Part shown: piece by piece, positions 1-9,845 of the stretch | Layout: each line of letters opens with the position of its first letter | Numbering within the stretch: position 1 is the first letter of the stretch | Assembly (NCBI GenBank): GCA_938041955.1 | Contig: CALISD010000127.1 | Span: forward strand, 1-64,000 | Source of the DNA: an uncultured Granulosicoccaceae bacterium | GTDB lineage: Bacteria > Pseudomonadota > Gammaproteobacteria > Granulosicoccales > Granulosicoccaceae | DNA: 64,000 bases | Reading direction: 5' to 3' | The notes under the pieces: model-generated | Told to the model about the DNA's origin: nothing | Databases searched by the model: none | The model's input: the letters and a program-made list of their open reading frames with translations, nothing else | Position numbers and translations under genes: made by a program

Positions 1-233
1 CTCATAAGTCAACCTCACTATGCTCCCTTGCATAGCTCACTCTTACTACCGAACAACCGTCACTGACACAGAAAGACGAATTACAAATTCGCTCGCCTCC
101 TTTATCAGTTGATCATCATGGTGCAGCAACAAGCATGTATAATCGGCCGTTGTCGATATGCGCCGATAACGAAAAGCCGGGATCGTACCGCTCATCTGAT
201 GACACACCACCACAGCCGAACCGTTTAACAGCA

Positions 234-605
234 ATGAATAACACATCAGGAGTCGGCCAGCATCTAATCATCGATTTTATTGGCGCGAAATATCAAACCG
301 ATGTCGACCAAATCGAGCACGCTCTGACATCCGCCGCCGAAGCCTCGAATGCACTGGTATTACATACCAATATTCATCAGTTCCCTGACAGTAATGGAGT
401 AACCGGCGTAGTGCTACTGGCAGAGTCGCACATCAGTATCCATAGCTGGCCGGAACACGACTACATGGCGCTCGATATTTTTATGTGCGGCGCCACAGAC
501 CCACAGCTGGCACTAGCCTGGCTAACCAACTTCTTCGAGCCAGTATCTGTGAAAACTCAAGTCATTGACCGGGGCAAGGGCCTATTGAAGAAAAACTCGC
601 GATAG
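234..605 (+). CDS. speD: S-adenosylmethionine decarboxylase proenzyme, prokaryotic class 1B
   Basis: This enzyme decarboxylates S-adenosylmethionine to supply the aminopropyl donor for spermidine synthesis in the cytoplasm. From the ATG at 234 the protein is 123 residues, normal for the short class 1B form. The self-cleavage site Glu64-Ser65 lies in the motif ESHISIHSWPE. Ser65 becomes the pyruvoyl group, His70 is the processing histidine, and Cys85 in DIFMCG is the proton donor; this spacing matches the Thermotoga-type enzyme. An in-frame start at 135 would add 33 residues of low-complexity sequence that do not look like the family, so I prefer 234. No spermidine synthase gene is visible nearby. 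It converges with the response regulator gene, leaving 37 bases between the stops. Confidence 0.93.
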   Translation: MNNTSGVGQHLIIDFIGAKYQTDVDQIEHALTSAAEASNALVLHTNIHQFPDSNGVTGVVLLAESHISIHSWPEHDYMALDIFMCGATDPQLALAWLTNFFEPVSVKTQVIDRGKGLLKKNSR

Positions 606-642
606 CGGGTAGACAAGCGTGCCATTCAATGAACGAACCTGC

Positions 643-1281
643 TTACGCATTTTCGCTACGATGCACACCGCAAACTTTCGACATCTCAACCAGCTCTGGT
701 AGCGAACGCGCCTGCATTTTTGCCATCACTCGTGCGCGATGATCATCAACCGTACGATGACTTATATCAAGTTCCCGGGCGATCACTTTATTAGACGCAT
801 TGGCTGCACCCGCCACAAGCAGGGTCATCACGTCGCACTCTCTTGGAGTCAGGCTCTCGTAGCGCCGGGTTACCTCTTGATGAATTTCAGCCTCGTCCAT
901 CAATTTTTTGCATTGCTCGAGTGCATCATTTACCCGATCGACTAATAATTCAACCGGGTACGGTTTTTCGAGAAAATCGACAGCACCCGCTTTAATCGCC
1001 CGCACCGACATCGGGATATCCCCGTGTCCGGTAACAAATATAATGGGCAGGATAATCTCTCTGGATGACAGATGATCCTGAAGTTCCGTGCCGCTCATCC
1101 CGGGCATTCGGATATCTAACACCAGGCAGGCGATGCGTTGCGGCTGAAATTTCTCTAGAAACCGTTCAGCACTTTCAAAAGTCTCTACCTGATAACCCCG
1201 TTTACTCAATGATCTGGCCAACGCTGTGCTGACGGCCACTTCATCATCAACGATATATACAACCGGCATTTCATTTTCCAT
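643..1281 (-). CDS. FixJ/NarL-type response regulator
   Basis: The 212-residue protein has an N-terminal receiver domain (about residues 5-120) and a C-terminal LuxR-type helix-turn-helix (about 145-205). The phosphoacceptor is Asp56 in LVLDIRMPG, with Thr84 and Lys106 at the switch positions. It is probably a transcription regulator phosphorylated by the kinase encoded 58 bases upstream, in an apparent operon with the TAXI protein. The HTH contains LTPREC and the recognition helix region ISHRTVDDHRARVMAKM, as in FixJ, TodT and StyR. A small insertion (AANAS) precedes the usual NKVIA segment. The target genes are not evident. Family assignment is firm; the signal is inferred only from the neighbours. 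Confidence 0.93.
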   Translation of the reverse strand: MENEMPVVYIVDDEVAVSTALARSLSKRGYQVETFESAERFLEKFQPQRIACLVLDIRMPGMSGTELQDHLSSREIILPIIFVTGHGDIPMSVRAIKAGAVDFLEKPYPVELLVDRVNDALEQCKKLMDEAEIHQEVTRRYESLTPRECDVMTLLVAGAANASNKVIARELDISHRTVDDHRARVMAKMQARSLPELVEMSKVCGVHRSENA

Positions 1282-1339
1282 AAGACTTACTAACCACCGT
1301 GTTTTTAACTTTCCAACCCACCGTTTTTTACCTCAATAC

Positions 1340-3577
1340 CTAGTTTAATGCCTCCGCGGCATTCGAAACGGGCAAGGTGAAGTTGAATGTTGTCATAATT
1401 GGGTCATCAAAATCTACCCACAACTGTCCACCATGTGACTCAACAATCGATCGGCTAATGGACAGACCCATCCCCATCCCACCCTTTTTGGTGGTTAAAA
1501 ATGGCTGAAACAGGTTGTTTCGGACCTCTTCCGCGAAACCACCACCAGAATCCTGAACCATCACCCGCACAAATCCACTATCAATTTCACCGGTTGAAAT
1601 GACCATTTCCCGCAACTTAGCGTCGCTCATTCTAATCGCATCAACCCCGTTGCGCTCCAAATTCACCAGCACTTGCTGTATTTGCACCGCATCAATCACA
1701 GGCTTTGGGAGATCTTCAGCTAAGTTGAGCTTAATTTTAATGCCATACCTGTTGGCATCCGGCATACTCAATCGCATTGTCTCAGTGACCAATTGATTGA
1801 TATCTGTTGGCTCCACATTGCCCGTTTCCTTACGTACCATTTTGCGCAGCCCCTTAATAATGGCGCCGGCTCGATCTGCTTCTGCGTGAATCTCGTTGAT
1901 CGCATCGAGGTCGTCACTGTCAAAGAGGGAGTGATCCTTAATGCCTGACAACAAGGCATCGCAATTATGACTGATGGCAGTCAACGGCTGGTTAAGCTCA
2001 TGCGCCAAACCAGTCGCCAGTTCACCGACAGTCGTTAACCGTGAAAAGTGCGCGAGCTCCGCACGAAGTTGTCTGTCTTGAGCTTCCAGCATCTTCTGTT
2101 CAGTCACTTCTTCCATCGCAAGTACACCATAGCGATTCCCGTTCGATTTGAAAGAAGACAAAGCGATAGCCAACCAAATGTTCTGATCGGACTTAATCAC
2201 CTGCACCTCGGTGCGCAGCGCATGAGCATAACCGTTTAACACACGATTTACTTGTGCTATCACCTCACGAAACGCGATACTCTCATCAACCGGTTTACTG
2301 GTGAATATTTCTGAATAATGCCGGTTTATACCACCATCAAACTGCTCTTCCTGCGTGTTGTCAACAAGCCCGTATTTTTTCCATGCGCTGTTAACAACCA
2401 AAACCGTCCCGTTGCTATCGAGTATTGCCAGTTTCTGCGGCAACGCGTTTAATGACGTTCGCAAAAACATTTCAGAATCTCGAAGCGCTTGTTCCGCCTG
2501 TTGTCTGCCTCTGGTTTCCGCTTGAATTAACGCAGTGTTAGCCCTCTCAAGATCTTGTTCTATCTGTTTTCTGGCGGTAATGTCCCGCCCGATACCTCGA
2601 TAACCTTCGAACACCCCCTTGTCACTAAATAGTGGTTTACCACTCACAGATACTGTTTGCACCTGACCATCGCGAGTGACCCACTCTGATTCGAAGTCAT
2701 AGAATTCACGCCTCATCTGTAGCGTACTGATGGGCCAATGGTCATCTGCAATATCATGATCAAAAGCGGGCAACTGGTCGTCTTCACGAGTAACAACCTG
2801 CGTCTCGGTTTTCCGCGCAGTAGGTATCGATAAGGATTTCCCGGACAGTATTCGCAAACGTAAATCGGGGTTCATCTCCCAATACCAATCGGCACCAGTA
2901 TCAGCAAAATCTTTAATTCTCTGTGCATGATCCTGTTGATCGACAGCAATTTGAAATTGCAGATCCCGCTGCCTGGTCAGTAACGATGCGATTCCTATAG
3001 CCAACATCGCGAAGGCCCCCAGCAAAAACATCAGTGAGTTTCCAAACCGGTTCAAATAACCGGTTTGGGATTTGATCAATTCACTGGCTACCTCATTGGT
3101 TTCCGTCGCAATGTCACGCAGATTTGGGTAGCGATCCAATACTCTCTGCGACGCGACTGCAATGGTTCTTGCCCGCGTATTTTCAATACCAGGTATACCG
3201 CTGGAGACCCACTGTCGCACATCCTCCAACACTGGTTTTACATATGCATGAGCCGTCGCTGCACCATCAAGCCTTTCAAAACTATAATTAAAACGCATCA
3301 CCTCCAGTTGGCGTTCAATATTGCCAAGAGCGGCCTCAACTCTCCCGGGATCTGTGTTTTCCGGAGATAACCTCTCCGTTTCAAACGCCAGTATCAAGGC
3401 GTCATACTCGTGTAGTAATAACGCCACGTCACTTTGCTGCTGTAGCACCTCCGCCGCCAGTGCATCACTTATGTCGGTGGTTGTGCGATTAACAAAAAGT
3501 GCCAATGCCAAGCCTACGGAGACCAACAGAATAATAATAATAACTGACCAATACTTGCTATCAATCTTATTCATCAA
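1340..3577 (-). CDS. membrane histidine kinase with two PAS regions
   Basis: This is a 745-residue sensor kinase. A transmembrane helix at about 12-30 and another at about 181-200 bracket a ~150-residue periplasmic sensor region rich in predicted helix. Two PAS-like regions follow (about 220-338, ending in GYRGIGRDITARK, and 370-495). The HisKA domain has phosphoacceptor His526 in the H-box GLAHELNQPLTAI. The C-terminal HATPase domain has an N-box (VNLERNGVDAI), a G1 box (DSGGGF) and a G2 box (GGMGMGLSIS). The H-box is of the DctB/FixL kind, fitting the FixJ-type partner downstream. The gene starts 37 bases after the stop of the TAXI binding protein, so that protein may present the ligand to the periplasmic sensor region. 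That link is inference. Confidence 0.92.
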   Translation of the reverse strand: MMNKIDSKYWSVIIIILLVSVGLALALFVNRTTTDISDALAAEVLQQQSDVALLLHEYDALILAFETERLSPENTDPGRVEAALGNIERQLEVMRFNYSFERLDGAATAHAYVKPVLEDVRQWVSSGIPGIENTRARTIAVASQRVLDRYPNLRDIATETNEVASELIKSQTGYLNRFGNSLMFLLGAFAMLAIGIASLLTRQRDLQFQIAVDQQDHAQRIKDFADTGADWYWEMNPDLRLRILSGKSLSIPTARKTETQVVTREDDQLPAFDHDIADDHWPISTLQMRREFYDFESEWVTRDGQVQTVSVSGKPLFSDKGVFEGYRGIGRDITARKQIEQDLERANTALIQAETRGRQQAEQALRDSEMFLRTSLNALPQKLAILDSNGTVLVVNSAWKKYGLVDNTQEEQFDGGINRHYSEIFTSKPVDESIAFREVIAQVNRVLNGYAHALRTEVQVIKSDQNIWLAIALSSFKSNGNRYGVLAMEEVTEQKMLEAQDRQLRAELAHFSRLTTVGELATGLAHELNQPLTAISHNCDALLSGIKDHSLFDSDDLDAINEIHAEADRAGAIIKGLRKMVRKETGNVEPTDINQLVTETMRLSMPDANRYGIKIKLNLAEDLPKPVIDAVQIQQVLVNLERNGVDAIRMSDAKLREMVISTGEIDSGFVRVMVQDSGGGFAEEVRNNLFQPFLTTKKGGMGMGLSISRSIVESHGGQLWVDFDDPIMTTFNFTLPVSNAAEALN

Positions 3578-3614
3578 AATTCAACTGTGCGAGCAACATC
3601 ATCGATTTAAGCCG

Positions 3615-4658
3615 TTACTGCACAAGACTACGGTTGTCGTAGCCTTGTTCCCTATAAAAACGGACCGCTCCGGGATGCAGAGGAATACTTACCCCTTCTA
3701 AAGCTGTCGCTGCATTGATATCTGCGCCTCGTGGATGCCCCGCTGCGAGCGCCGAAAGCGTGCTATCACTCCACAGTGTTTTAGTGATCTCATACACAAC
3801 ATCGTCACTGATATCAGCATGCACAATCATTTGCGCCGGCACACTTAAGGTTGGGATCTCAGTGTCATTGGAATAGATATTTTCGGGTATCGCGTGACTA
3901 GTAAAGTACACGTAGTCTTCCGTTAACTTGGTTATTCTGTCACCTTCCAGATTAACAACACGGCCTACACCATCTTCTACGAGTTGCTTAACCCCGGCCA
4001 CAGGATAACCTGCTATCACAAAAAAGGCGTCAAGCAAGCCTCGGCGCATCCGGTCAATTGAATCGACCGGCTTTAGATAGATCGGTTTAATATCGTCACG
4101 TGTCATACCATAGGCTGCAAGCACTGGATCAACATCAAGTTGAGTACCAGACCCAAGCTCATCAACTGATACCCGCTTACCGGCAAGATCGGCAACGCCA
4201 TTTATGTTACTTTCAGCTATCACCACCAGGTGCATACTTTCAAGGTAGAGTGTTCCGACAGTACGGAGCTTTGTATCGACTGCTATATCTTTAAATTGGC
4301 CATTGCCTCCATAAGCAAGACTCACCACATCCGCCTGTGCCAGGCCACCCTCTAAAAGACCTGCAGCGATATCGGCAAGGTTAGATACAGAACCACTTGA
4401 TCGTTGTGGCAATACCACCAGATCCCCGGAGTAGGTTTGTATGCGCTTCCGGTTAATGGCAACAGCAATCAGCGATCCAATCGGAAAGTAACTCCCTGCA
4501 GTGCCGCCTGTACCAAAGCGAAAAGTCTCATCCGCCCTTACTGTAGCGGTACTAAAAAAGGCGTAACAACACAACAACACCACACACCACCATCCGCCCC
4601 CAGATAGACGACAGGACTGGAAAATTTTATATTGCTGCTTGTTTTGAATTGAATTCAT
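3615..4658 (-). CDS. TAXI-family periplasmic solute-binding protein
   Basis: The protein belongs to the TAXI family, the binding components of one class of TRAP transporters. It has an N-terminal hydrophobic signal (WWCVVLLCCYAFFSTATVRA) followed by the family start FRFGTGGTAGSYFPIGSLIA. The family motif region SVDELGSGTQLDVDPVLAAYG and a conserved C-terminal lobe are present, and the length of 347 residues is usual. The ATG at 4658 is preferred over the upstream GTG at 4667; a GGGGGAG stretch lies upstream of both. No TRAP membrane subunit genes flank it. Instead it heads an operon with a histidine kinase and response regulator, which suggests a role as a periplasmic sensor rather than a transport subunit. 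That role is inference; the ligand is unknown. Confidence 0.88.
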   Translation of the reverse strand: MNSIQNKQQYKIFQSCRLSGGGWWCVVLLCCYAFFSTATVRADETFRFGTGGTAGSYFPIGSLIAVAINRKRIQTYSGDLVVLPQRSSGSVSNLADIAAGLLEGGLAQADVVSLAYGGNGQFKDIAVDTKLRTVGTLYLESMHLVVIAESNINGVADLAGKRVSVDELGSGTQLDVDPVLAAYGMTRDDIKPIYLKPVDSIDRMRRGLLDAFFVIAGYPVAGVKQLVEDGVGRVVNLEGDRITKLTEDYVYFTSHAIPENIYSNDTEIPTLSVPAQMIVHADISDDVVYEITKTLWSDSTLSALAAGHPRGADINAATALEGVSIPLHPGAVRFYREQGYDNRSLVQ

Positions 4659-4712
4659 ACAAAGCACTGCTCCCCCGAAACTTACGACCTCAATATTGCC
4701 GATCGTTATTGC

Positions 4713-6308
4713 TTAATAGGCCACTGATGGTGTCTTTGGCGCCGCTGCGATGAGGCTTTTGGTATACGGGTGTTCTGGTGATCGGAACACCTTTTCCGTT
4801 TCTCCCTCTTCTACTATTCTACCATCCTTCATCACCATTACCCGCTCGGTGAAAGAACGCACCACAGACAGATCATGAGAGATGAAGAGATAAGCGATAT
4901 CGTCACTCGCTGCAAGTTCCACCAAAAGATCCAGGATCTGCGCTCGAATAGAAACATCCAGCGCAGACACAGCCTCATCAAGAATGATGAGCGATGGCCG
5001 GTTGATCAGCGCTCGCGCGATTGCAATTCGTTGCCGCTGACCACCGGAGAACTCGTGGATGTATTTTTTACTGTCTGCTGTCTGTAAACCAACACGGGCC
5101 AGCACAGCGTTCACCGCTTTCTCTCTGGCCGCCCGATCAGGCTGAATCGCTAACGCATGCAGCGGCTCGGCCACTAATCGACCGACGGTGTGTCGCGGAT
5201 TAAATGAACCATACGGATCTTGAAACACCACCTGCATCTTACGTCTGGAGGACAAGCTCATCGCATCTTTAGCAATCACGAACTCACCATCAAGACTCAC
5301 AGACCCTCCCTGAATATCTTCAAGCCCGAGTATTGCTCGAGTAAGAGTGGATTTACCACACCCGCTCTCGCCAACCAATCCAACATTCTCACCACGATGA
5401 ATAGTGAAGCTCACCTGATCGACGGCTCGAAAATAACTGACTTTGTCAAAAAATCCCTTACGCGGCACTTTATAGTCACGAACCAGATCTTTAACTATCA
5501 ACAAAGGCGATGCGATTTCTGCGGTCGGTGCCAGCTTCTCGGGCACATGTGCGGAGGCCTTCATCAGTTCACGCGTGTACGGGTGCTGCATATGGTTAAA
5601 CACTTCATCTGTACTACCGGACTCAACCACCACCCCGTTTCGCATCACGGCAATATCATCAGCGGTACTGGCAATCACCGCAAGATCGTGAGAGATCAAT
5701 ACCAGCCCCATCTGATCGTCATCTACTAAACGCTTCAACAGGTTTAACAACTGCGCCTGGGTGGTCACATCCAGCGCAGTGGTAGGTTCATCTGCAATAA
5801 GCAGTTGAGGGCGCAATGCTATCGCCATGGCAATGACCACTCGCTGCCTTTGCCCGCCTGAAAGCTCATGCGGGTAACGTGAAGGTGGAAATTCCTCGGG
5901 CGGTAACTCGACCCTTCTCAATGTATCTAGTGTTATCCGGCGTGCTTCTGATCGACCGGTCTTAGTATGCATTTTAACCGTCTCGGCGATCTGATCGCCG
6001 ATCGTATGCAACGGATTAAGCGCCGTCATCGGCTCTTGAAACACCATGCCGATTTGACGGCCTCGTACCCGGCACATCTGTTCTTCTGAAAGTGCTGTCA
6101 ACTCGGTCCCGTCGAGAATCACCTTACCGTTCATTTCAGAACCATCAGGCAATAGCCTCATGATCGAATATGCCGTCATTGACTTACCAGAGCCACTCTC
6201 TCCAACAATACCAAGCACTTTGCCTGCGTCGACTGACAGGTCGATATCCGTAAGGATTGAATTACCGCCGATTGAAACCCGCAGATCCTGAACAGTCAAC
6301 AGACTCAC
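4713..6308 (-). CDS. oligopeptide/opine-type ABC transporter, fused double ATPase
   Basis: Two ABC ATPase domains lie in one 531-residue chain, equivalent to DppD plus DppF (or OppD plus OppF) fused. The N-terminal half has Walker A GESGSGKS, signature LSGGQRQR and Walker B LLIADEPTTALD. The C-terminal half has Walker A GESGCGKS, signature FSGGQRQR and Walker B LIILDEAVSALD. Both halves look catalytically intact. The start overlaps the stop of the upstream permease by 4 bases, and it is the last gene of a binding protein-permease-permease-ATPase operon. It should power import through the two adjacent permeases. The substrate cannot be read from this gene; peptides, opines or glutathione-like compounds are all handled by the family. 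Confidence 0.94.
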   Translation of the reverse strand: MSLLTVQDLRVSIGGNSILTDIDLSVDAGKVLGIVGESGSGKSMTAYSIMRLLPDGSEMNGKVILDGTELTALSEEQMCRVRGRQIGMVFQEPMTALNPLHTIGDQIAETVKMHTKTGRSEARRITLDTLRRVELPPEEFPPSRYPHELSGGQRQRVVIAMAIALRPQLLIADEPTTALDVTTQAQLLNLLKRLVDDDQMGLVLISHDLAVIASTADDIAVMRNGVVVESGSTDEVFNHMQHPYTRELMKASAHVPEKLAPTAEIASPLLIVKDLVRDYKVPRKGFFDKVSYFRAVDQVSFTIHRGENVGLVGESGCGKSTLTRAILGLEDIQGGSVSLDGEFVIAKDAMSLSSRRKMQVVFQDPYGSFNPRHTVGRLVAEPLHALAIQPDRAAREKAVNAVLARVGLQTADSKKYIHEFSGGQRQRIAIARALINRPSLIILDEAVSALDVSIRAQILDLLVELAASDDIAYLFISHDLSVVRSFTERVMVMKDGRIVEEGETEKVFRSPEHPYTKSLIAAAPKTPSVAY

Positions 6309-7168
6309 GAAACACGCTCGTCATTAACTATTGCTTCCGGGGTTTCATCGTGCCTGTTATGTCTAAGCCTGGGATCAAAATAGTCCCGCAAACCATCACC
6401 AAACAGGTTTAGCCCGAGCACCGTGAACACGATGGCAAGACCGGGAAAAATAGCCAGGTGAGGCGCGAATGAAAACATGGTTTGGCTCTCAGCCAGCATG
6501 CGGCCCCAGCTTGGTGTCGGTGGCTGAGCCCCTAAACCCACATACGACAATCCTGCCTCTGCCAATACACCCAAAGAAAATTGAATCGTGCCTTGAACAA
6601 TAAGCAAGTTGAGTAAGTTTGGTAAGATGTGTTCAGCAGAGATGCGCAGTTTTGACTTGCCTGCAACACGGGCACTTAGAATATAGTCCCGTTCCCACAG
6701 ACTTAACGCGGCCGCACGGGTCAGTCTTGCAAACACCGGAATATTAAAAATACCAATGGCGATGATCGCATTCACCGCACTTGGCCCAAGCACCGCAGTA
6801 ATTAATATCGCAATCAATAGCGCTGGAAAGGCAAAGATAAGATCGTTGCCACGCATAATCAATTCATCAAGTAGCGTTCCGCGGCTGGCCGCCGCAAACA
6901 AGCCCAGCGGTACACCCAGCACCATACCGATACCCACGGCAACCAACGCCACAGCAATTGACGTGCGGGCCCCGACCATAATCATCGACAGAATATCCCT
7001 GCCAAAGTGATCAGTGCCGAACCAGTGTTCGCCACCGGGAGTTTTTAATTTATTGGCTATGTCGAGGGAGATTACGTCGAACGGTGTCCACACAAATGAT
7101 ACCAGTGCAGCAGCAATGAACAGCACGCAAAGCAGTGCGCCTATGACTAAATTTCTACGTCTTCGCAT
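6305..7168 (-). CDS. ABC transporter permease, DppC-like
   Basis: This 287-residue inner-membrane permease belongs to the DppC/OppC branch. It has an N-terminal transmembrane helix (LVIGALLCVLFIAAALVSFV), the family segment HWFGTDHFGRDILSMIMVGART, and the cytoplasmic coupling region ARVAGKSKLRISAEHILPN, which carries the EAA-type loop contacting the ATPase. It forms the translocation channel with the DppB-like permease encoded 5 bases upstream. Its stop overlaps the start of the fused ATPase by 4 bases. The C-terminal tail of about 20 residues is polar and probably cytoplasmic. Confidence 0.93.
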   Translation of the reverse strand: MRRRRNLVIGALLCVLFIAAALVSFVWTPFDVISLDIANKLKTPGGEHWFGTDHFGRDILSMIMVGARTSIAVALVAVGIGMVLGVPLGLFAAASRGTLLDELIMRGNDLIFAFPALLIAILITAVLGPSAVNAIIAIGIFNIPVFARLTRAAALSLWERDYILSARVAGKSKLRISAEHILPNLLNLLIVQGTIQFSLGVLAEAGLSYVGLGAQPPTPSWGRMLAESQTMFSFAPHLAIFPGLAIVFTVLGLNLFGDGLRDYFDPRLRHNRHDETPEAIVNDERVS

Positions 7169-7173
7169 GCCGA

Positions 7174-8121
7174 CTACACCCGCCTGCGCAAACGCGGATC
7201 TACCACCGCATAAGCAACATCCACCAGAAAGGTCACTGCTACCACCGCAAACACCAGCAGCATGACCACGCTCTCTACAACAATCAGATCACGCTGGGTA
7301 ATTGCCTGAAAGATCATGCGACCAAGACCAGGCAGGAAAAATATGTTCTCAATGATAATGGCGCCTGCCAGTAAAAAAGAAAACTGCAAACCAATGATGG
7401 TGAGCACCGGTATCAATGCATTGCGAAGCGCGTGCCCCCACAGCGCTTGCCTTGCACTCAGCCCTTTAGCGCGCGCAGTACGAATGAAATCTTCACCCAG
7501 GGTATCCAATAAAGATGAACGCATGACCCGCGCTAGTATCGATGCCTGTGGTAACGCCAGCGCAAAAGCCGGCAACGTCAGTGATTTTAACCCCGCAAAA
7601 AAACCTACCTCCCAGCCGGGAAATCCGCCTGCTGAAAACCATCGCAGTTTAATGGCGAAGATGGTCACTAATATCATCGCAAACCAGAAGTTAGGTATCG
7701 CTACACCGAGCTGGGTCACCCCCATAATACTGACATCAGAAAAGGAGCCCCGCTTGGTGGCGGCAATAATTCCAGCAGGAAATGCAATCAAGGTGGATAG
7801 CGCCAGCGCATACAGCGCTAACGGAAAGGAGACCATCATACGATCGGCAATCATCTCACTGACCGGGGTACGGTAGGTGTAGGAAATACCGAAATCCCCG
7901 GTCAGCATGCCGCTGACCCAGTTGAAGTAACGCACCGGCTTTGACACATCCAGCCCCAGCTCTTCACGCAGAGCCAGCCTGGTTTCTTCATCGGCATTAA
8001 CGCCCAGCATCAGGCTTGCCGTATCACCCGGCACCACTTCGATGATGAGGAAAATAACGACACTGGCAACAAGCAGTGTCAGCGCGAGCGACAAAAGCCG
8101 CCGCGCCAGATAGCGAATCAC
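7174..8121 (-). CDS. ABC transporter permease, DppB-like
   Basis: This 315-residue inner-membrane permease of the DppB/OppB branch starts MIRYLARRLLSLALTLLVAS, followed by the family segment VVPGDTASLMLG and LGLDVSKPVRYFNWV. About six transmembrane helices are visible. The EAA-type loop reads RTARAKGLSARQALWGHALRNALIPVL. It pairs with the DppC-like permease immediately downstream. The gap to the upstream binding protein gene is 30 bases, consistent with one transcript for the whole transporter. Confidence 0.94.
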   Translation of the reverse strand: MIRYLARRLLSLALTLLVASVVIFLIIEVVPGDTASLMLGVNADEETRLALREELGLDVSKPVRYFNWVSGMLTGDFGISYTYRTPVSEMIADRMMVSFPLALYALALSTLIAFPAGIIAATKRGSFSDVSIMGVTQLGVAIPNFWFAMILVTIFAIKLRWFSAGGFPGWEVGFFAGLKSLTLPAFALALPQASILARVMRSSLLDTLGEDFIRTARAKGLSARQALWGHALRNALIPVLTIIGLQFSFLLAGAIIIENIFFLPGLGRMIFQAITQRDLIVVESVVMLLVFAVVAVTFLVDVAYAVVDPRLRRRV

Positions 8122-8151
8122 AAGGCGCTGTTCGTTGAGCTACTCGTGACT

Positions 8152-9639
8152 CTACTTCGCCCAGTAGACCTCAGTGAGATCATTGGCTTGTGTAGGTGAG
8201 TTTTCCCATAAGCCGACAACATCAGCATTTGCAACACCGGTTTTTGCCAGTTGAAACAGATAGCCGTTGACATAGTCATCCGCAATGATGCCCTGCGCCT
8301 GCTGCAACATCTCAGCACGCTTTGCATCATCAGTTTCAAGCGTCAGATCAGACATTAACTGCTGGAAGTCTTTGTTGTCATACTGGAAATAATAGTCAGG
8401 CTTGGCGTAAATACCGATATCCATTGGCTCAGTGTGCGAGACAATAGTTAAACCAAAGTCTTTACCACGGAAAACCTGCTCAAGCCACTGCGCCCATTCA
8501 AGGTTACTGATTTCAGTTTCAATGCCTACCTGTCGCAACTGAGCGGCAATAATTTCACCCCCACGGCGTGCATAAGACGGAGGCGGCAACTTCAATGTGG
8601 TTTTAAATCCATTTTCAAAGCCTGCCTCTTTCAAAAGCGCTTTTGCTTTAGCAGGGTCATACGCTGAATTTGCAGTAAAATCTTTGTATACAGGGTGATG
8701 CGGTGCGAAATGGGTACCGATAGGGGTGCCATAACCGAACATTGCACCATCAATGATCTCTTGTCTATTGATCGCATGTGCCAGTGCCTGACGTACAAGC
8801 TTGTTATCAAAAGGCGCTTGCTTGTTGTTAGTTGAAAGGATCGTTTCGCCCTCAGTAGAGCCAACTACCACATTAAACCGCGCATCAGCTTCAAACTGCG
8901 CTAAATTCTCTGGTGCCGGGTAAACAGGGAAAGCATCTACATCACCCGCCATCAACGCAGCGTACGCGGCGGTAGGTTCAGAGATAAACTTAAACACAGC
9001 TTTATCAAGTTTGGCTGGCGTGCCCCAGTAGTCAGGGTTCTTAACCAACTCAATACGATCGCCCTGCACCCAACGTGAAAACTTAAAAGGGCCGGTGCCA
9101 ATCGGTGCCGTCTTCGCCTTATCAAAGGTATCTGGCGACATCACAATCGCATCACCCCAGGCCAGGTTAAACAGCAGTGCGCCATTGGGAGCGGAGAGCG
9201 TAATCACCACCGTTTCCGGGTCCGCCACTTTAATAGTGTCTATGCTTGCGAAAAGCTGTTTCTGGGCATTGGTCGATTTCTCAGCTCGCGACCGATTCAA
9301 AGAAAACCGCACATCTTCTGCATTAAACGCACTGCCATCATGAAAAGTGATGCCGGACTGAAGTTTAAAACTGTAAGTCAATCCGTCCTCAGAGATCTCC
9401 CACGATTTCGCCAGCGCCGGCTTAACACTGCCGTCTGCACCAAAACGGGTCAGCCCCTCAAATACATTCGCGTAGACCACTTCATCAATCGCCGCAGCGG
9501 CCCCTGCCGTGGGATCGAGATTGGGGGGCTCAAGTTGCATACCGACAGTGATATCTGTCCGCGCTGCCTGTGCAGAACCGACTGCACCGAGTGTGGCGAT
9601 AGCAACCGCAACCAATACCGTTGAAACCTTTTTGATCAT
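8152..9639 (-). CDS. ABC transporter periplasmic binding protein, SBP family 5
   Basis: This 495-residue extracytoplasmic binding protein belongs to the DppA/OppA family. The start at 9639 gives a clean Sec signal (MIKKVSTVLVAVAIATLGAV, then cleavage near AQA-ART) preceded by a GGAGG ribosome site; an upstream in-frame start at 9744 would bury the signal peptide. The family core is visible in LEPPNLDPTAG, LAKSWEISEDGLTYSFKLQ and FHDGSAFNAEDVRFSLNR. It is the first gene of the transporter operon. DppA-like proteins bind peptides, heme, nickel complexes or opines, so the ligand stays open. Confidence 0.93.
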   Translation of the reverse strand: MIKKVSTVLVAVAIATLGAVGSAQAARTDITVGMQLEPPNLDPTAGAAAAIDEVVYANVFEGLTRFGADGSVKPALAKSWEISEDGLTYSFKLQSGITFHDGSAFNAEDVRFSLNRSRAEKSTNAQKQLFASIDTIKVADPETVVITLSAPNGALLFNLAWGDAIVMSPDTFDKAKTAPIGTGPFKFSRWVQGDRIELVKNPDYWGTPAKLDKAVFKFISEPTAAYAALMAGDVDAFPVYPAPENLAQFEADARFNVVVGSTEGETILSTNNKQAPFDNKLVRQALAHAINRQEIIDGAMFGYGTPIGTHFAPHHPVYKDFTANSAYDPAKAKALLKEAGFENGFKTTLKLPPPSYARRGGEIIAAQLRQVGIETEISNLEWAQWLEQVFRGKDFGLTIVSHTEPMDIGIYAKPDYYFQYDNKDFQQLMSDLTLETDDAKRAEMLQQAQGIIADDYVNGYLFQLAKTGVANADVVGLWENSPTQANDLTEVYWAK

Positions 9640-9809
9640 TAGAGCCTCCACTAGCCCAACCATTATTGTTGTCGCCCAGAATTTACCATACCGAGCAGAT
9701 CGCTGGCTGATATCTGCTAGATAGACAGGCCAACGCAGCGGCAAAGTTTGCTAGTGTATCAATATCTTTACAAAAAAAGCGTCTAACACGCAGCTTCACG
9801 GATACAGTC

Positions 9810-9836
9810 CCACGGCAGGCGTCACACCTGCCGTGG
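9810..9836. terminator. hairpin after the Gld-like operon
   Basis: A 10-bp perfect stem (CCACGGCAGG with CCTGCCGTGG) and a 7-base loop lie 9 bases beyond the DUF4340 stop codon. It sits where a terminator of that minus-strand operon is expected. No clear U-run follows on the minus strand, so termination is likely but not certain. Confidence 0.5.
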
Positions 9837-9845
9837 TAATCAAAG

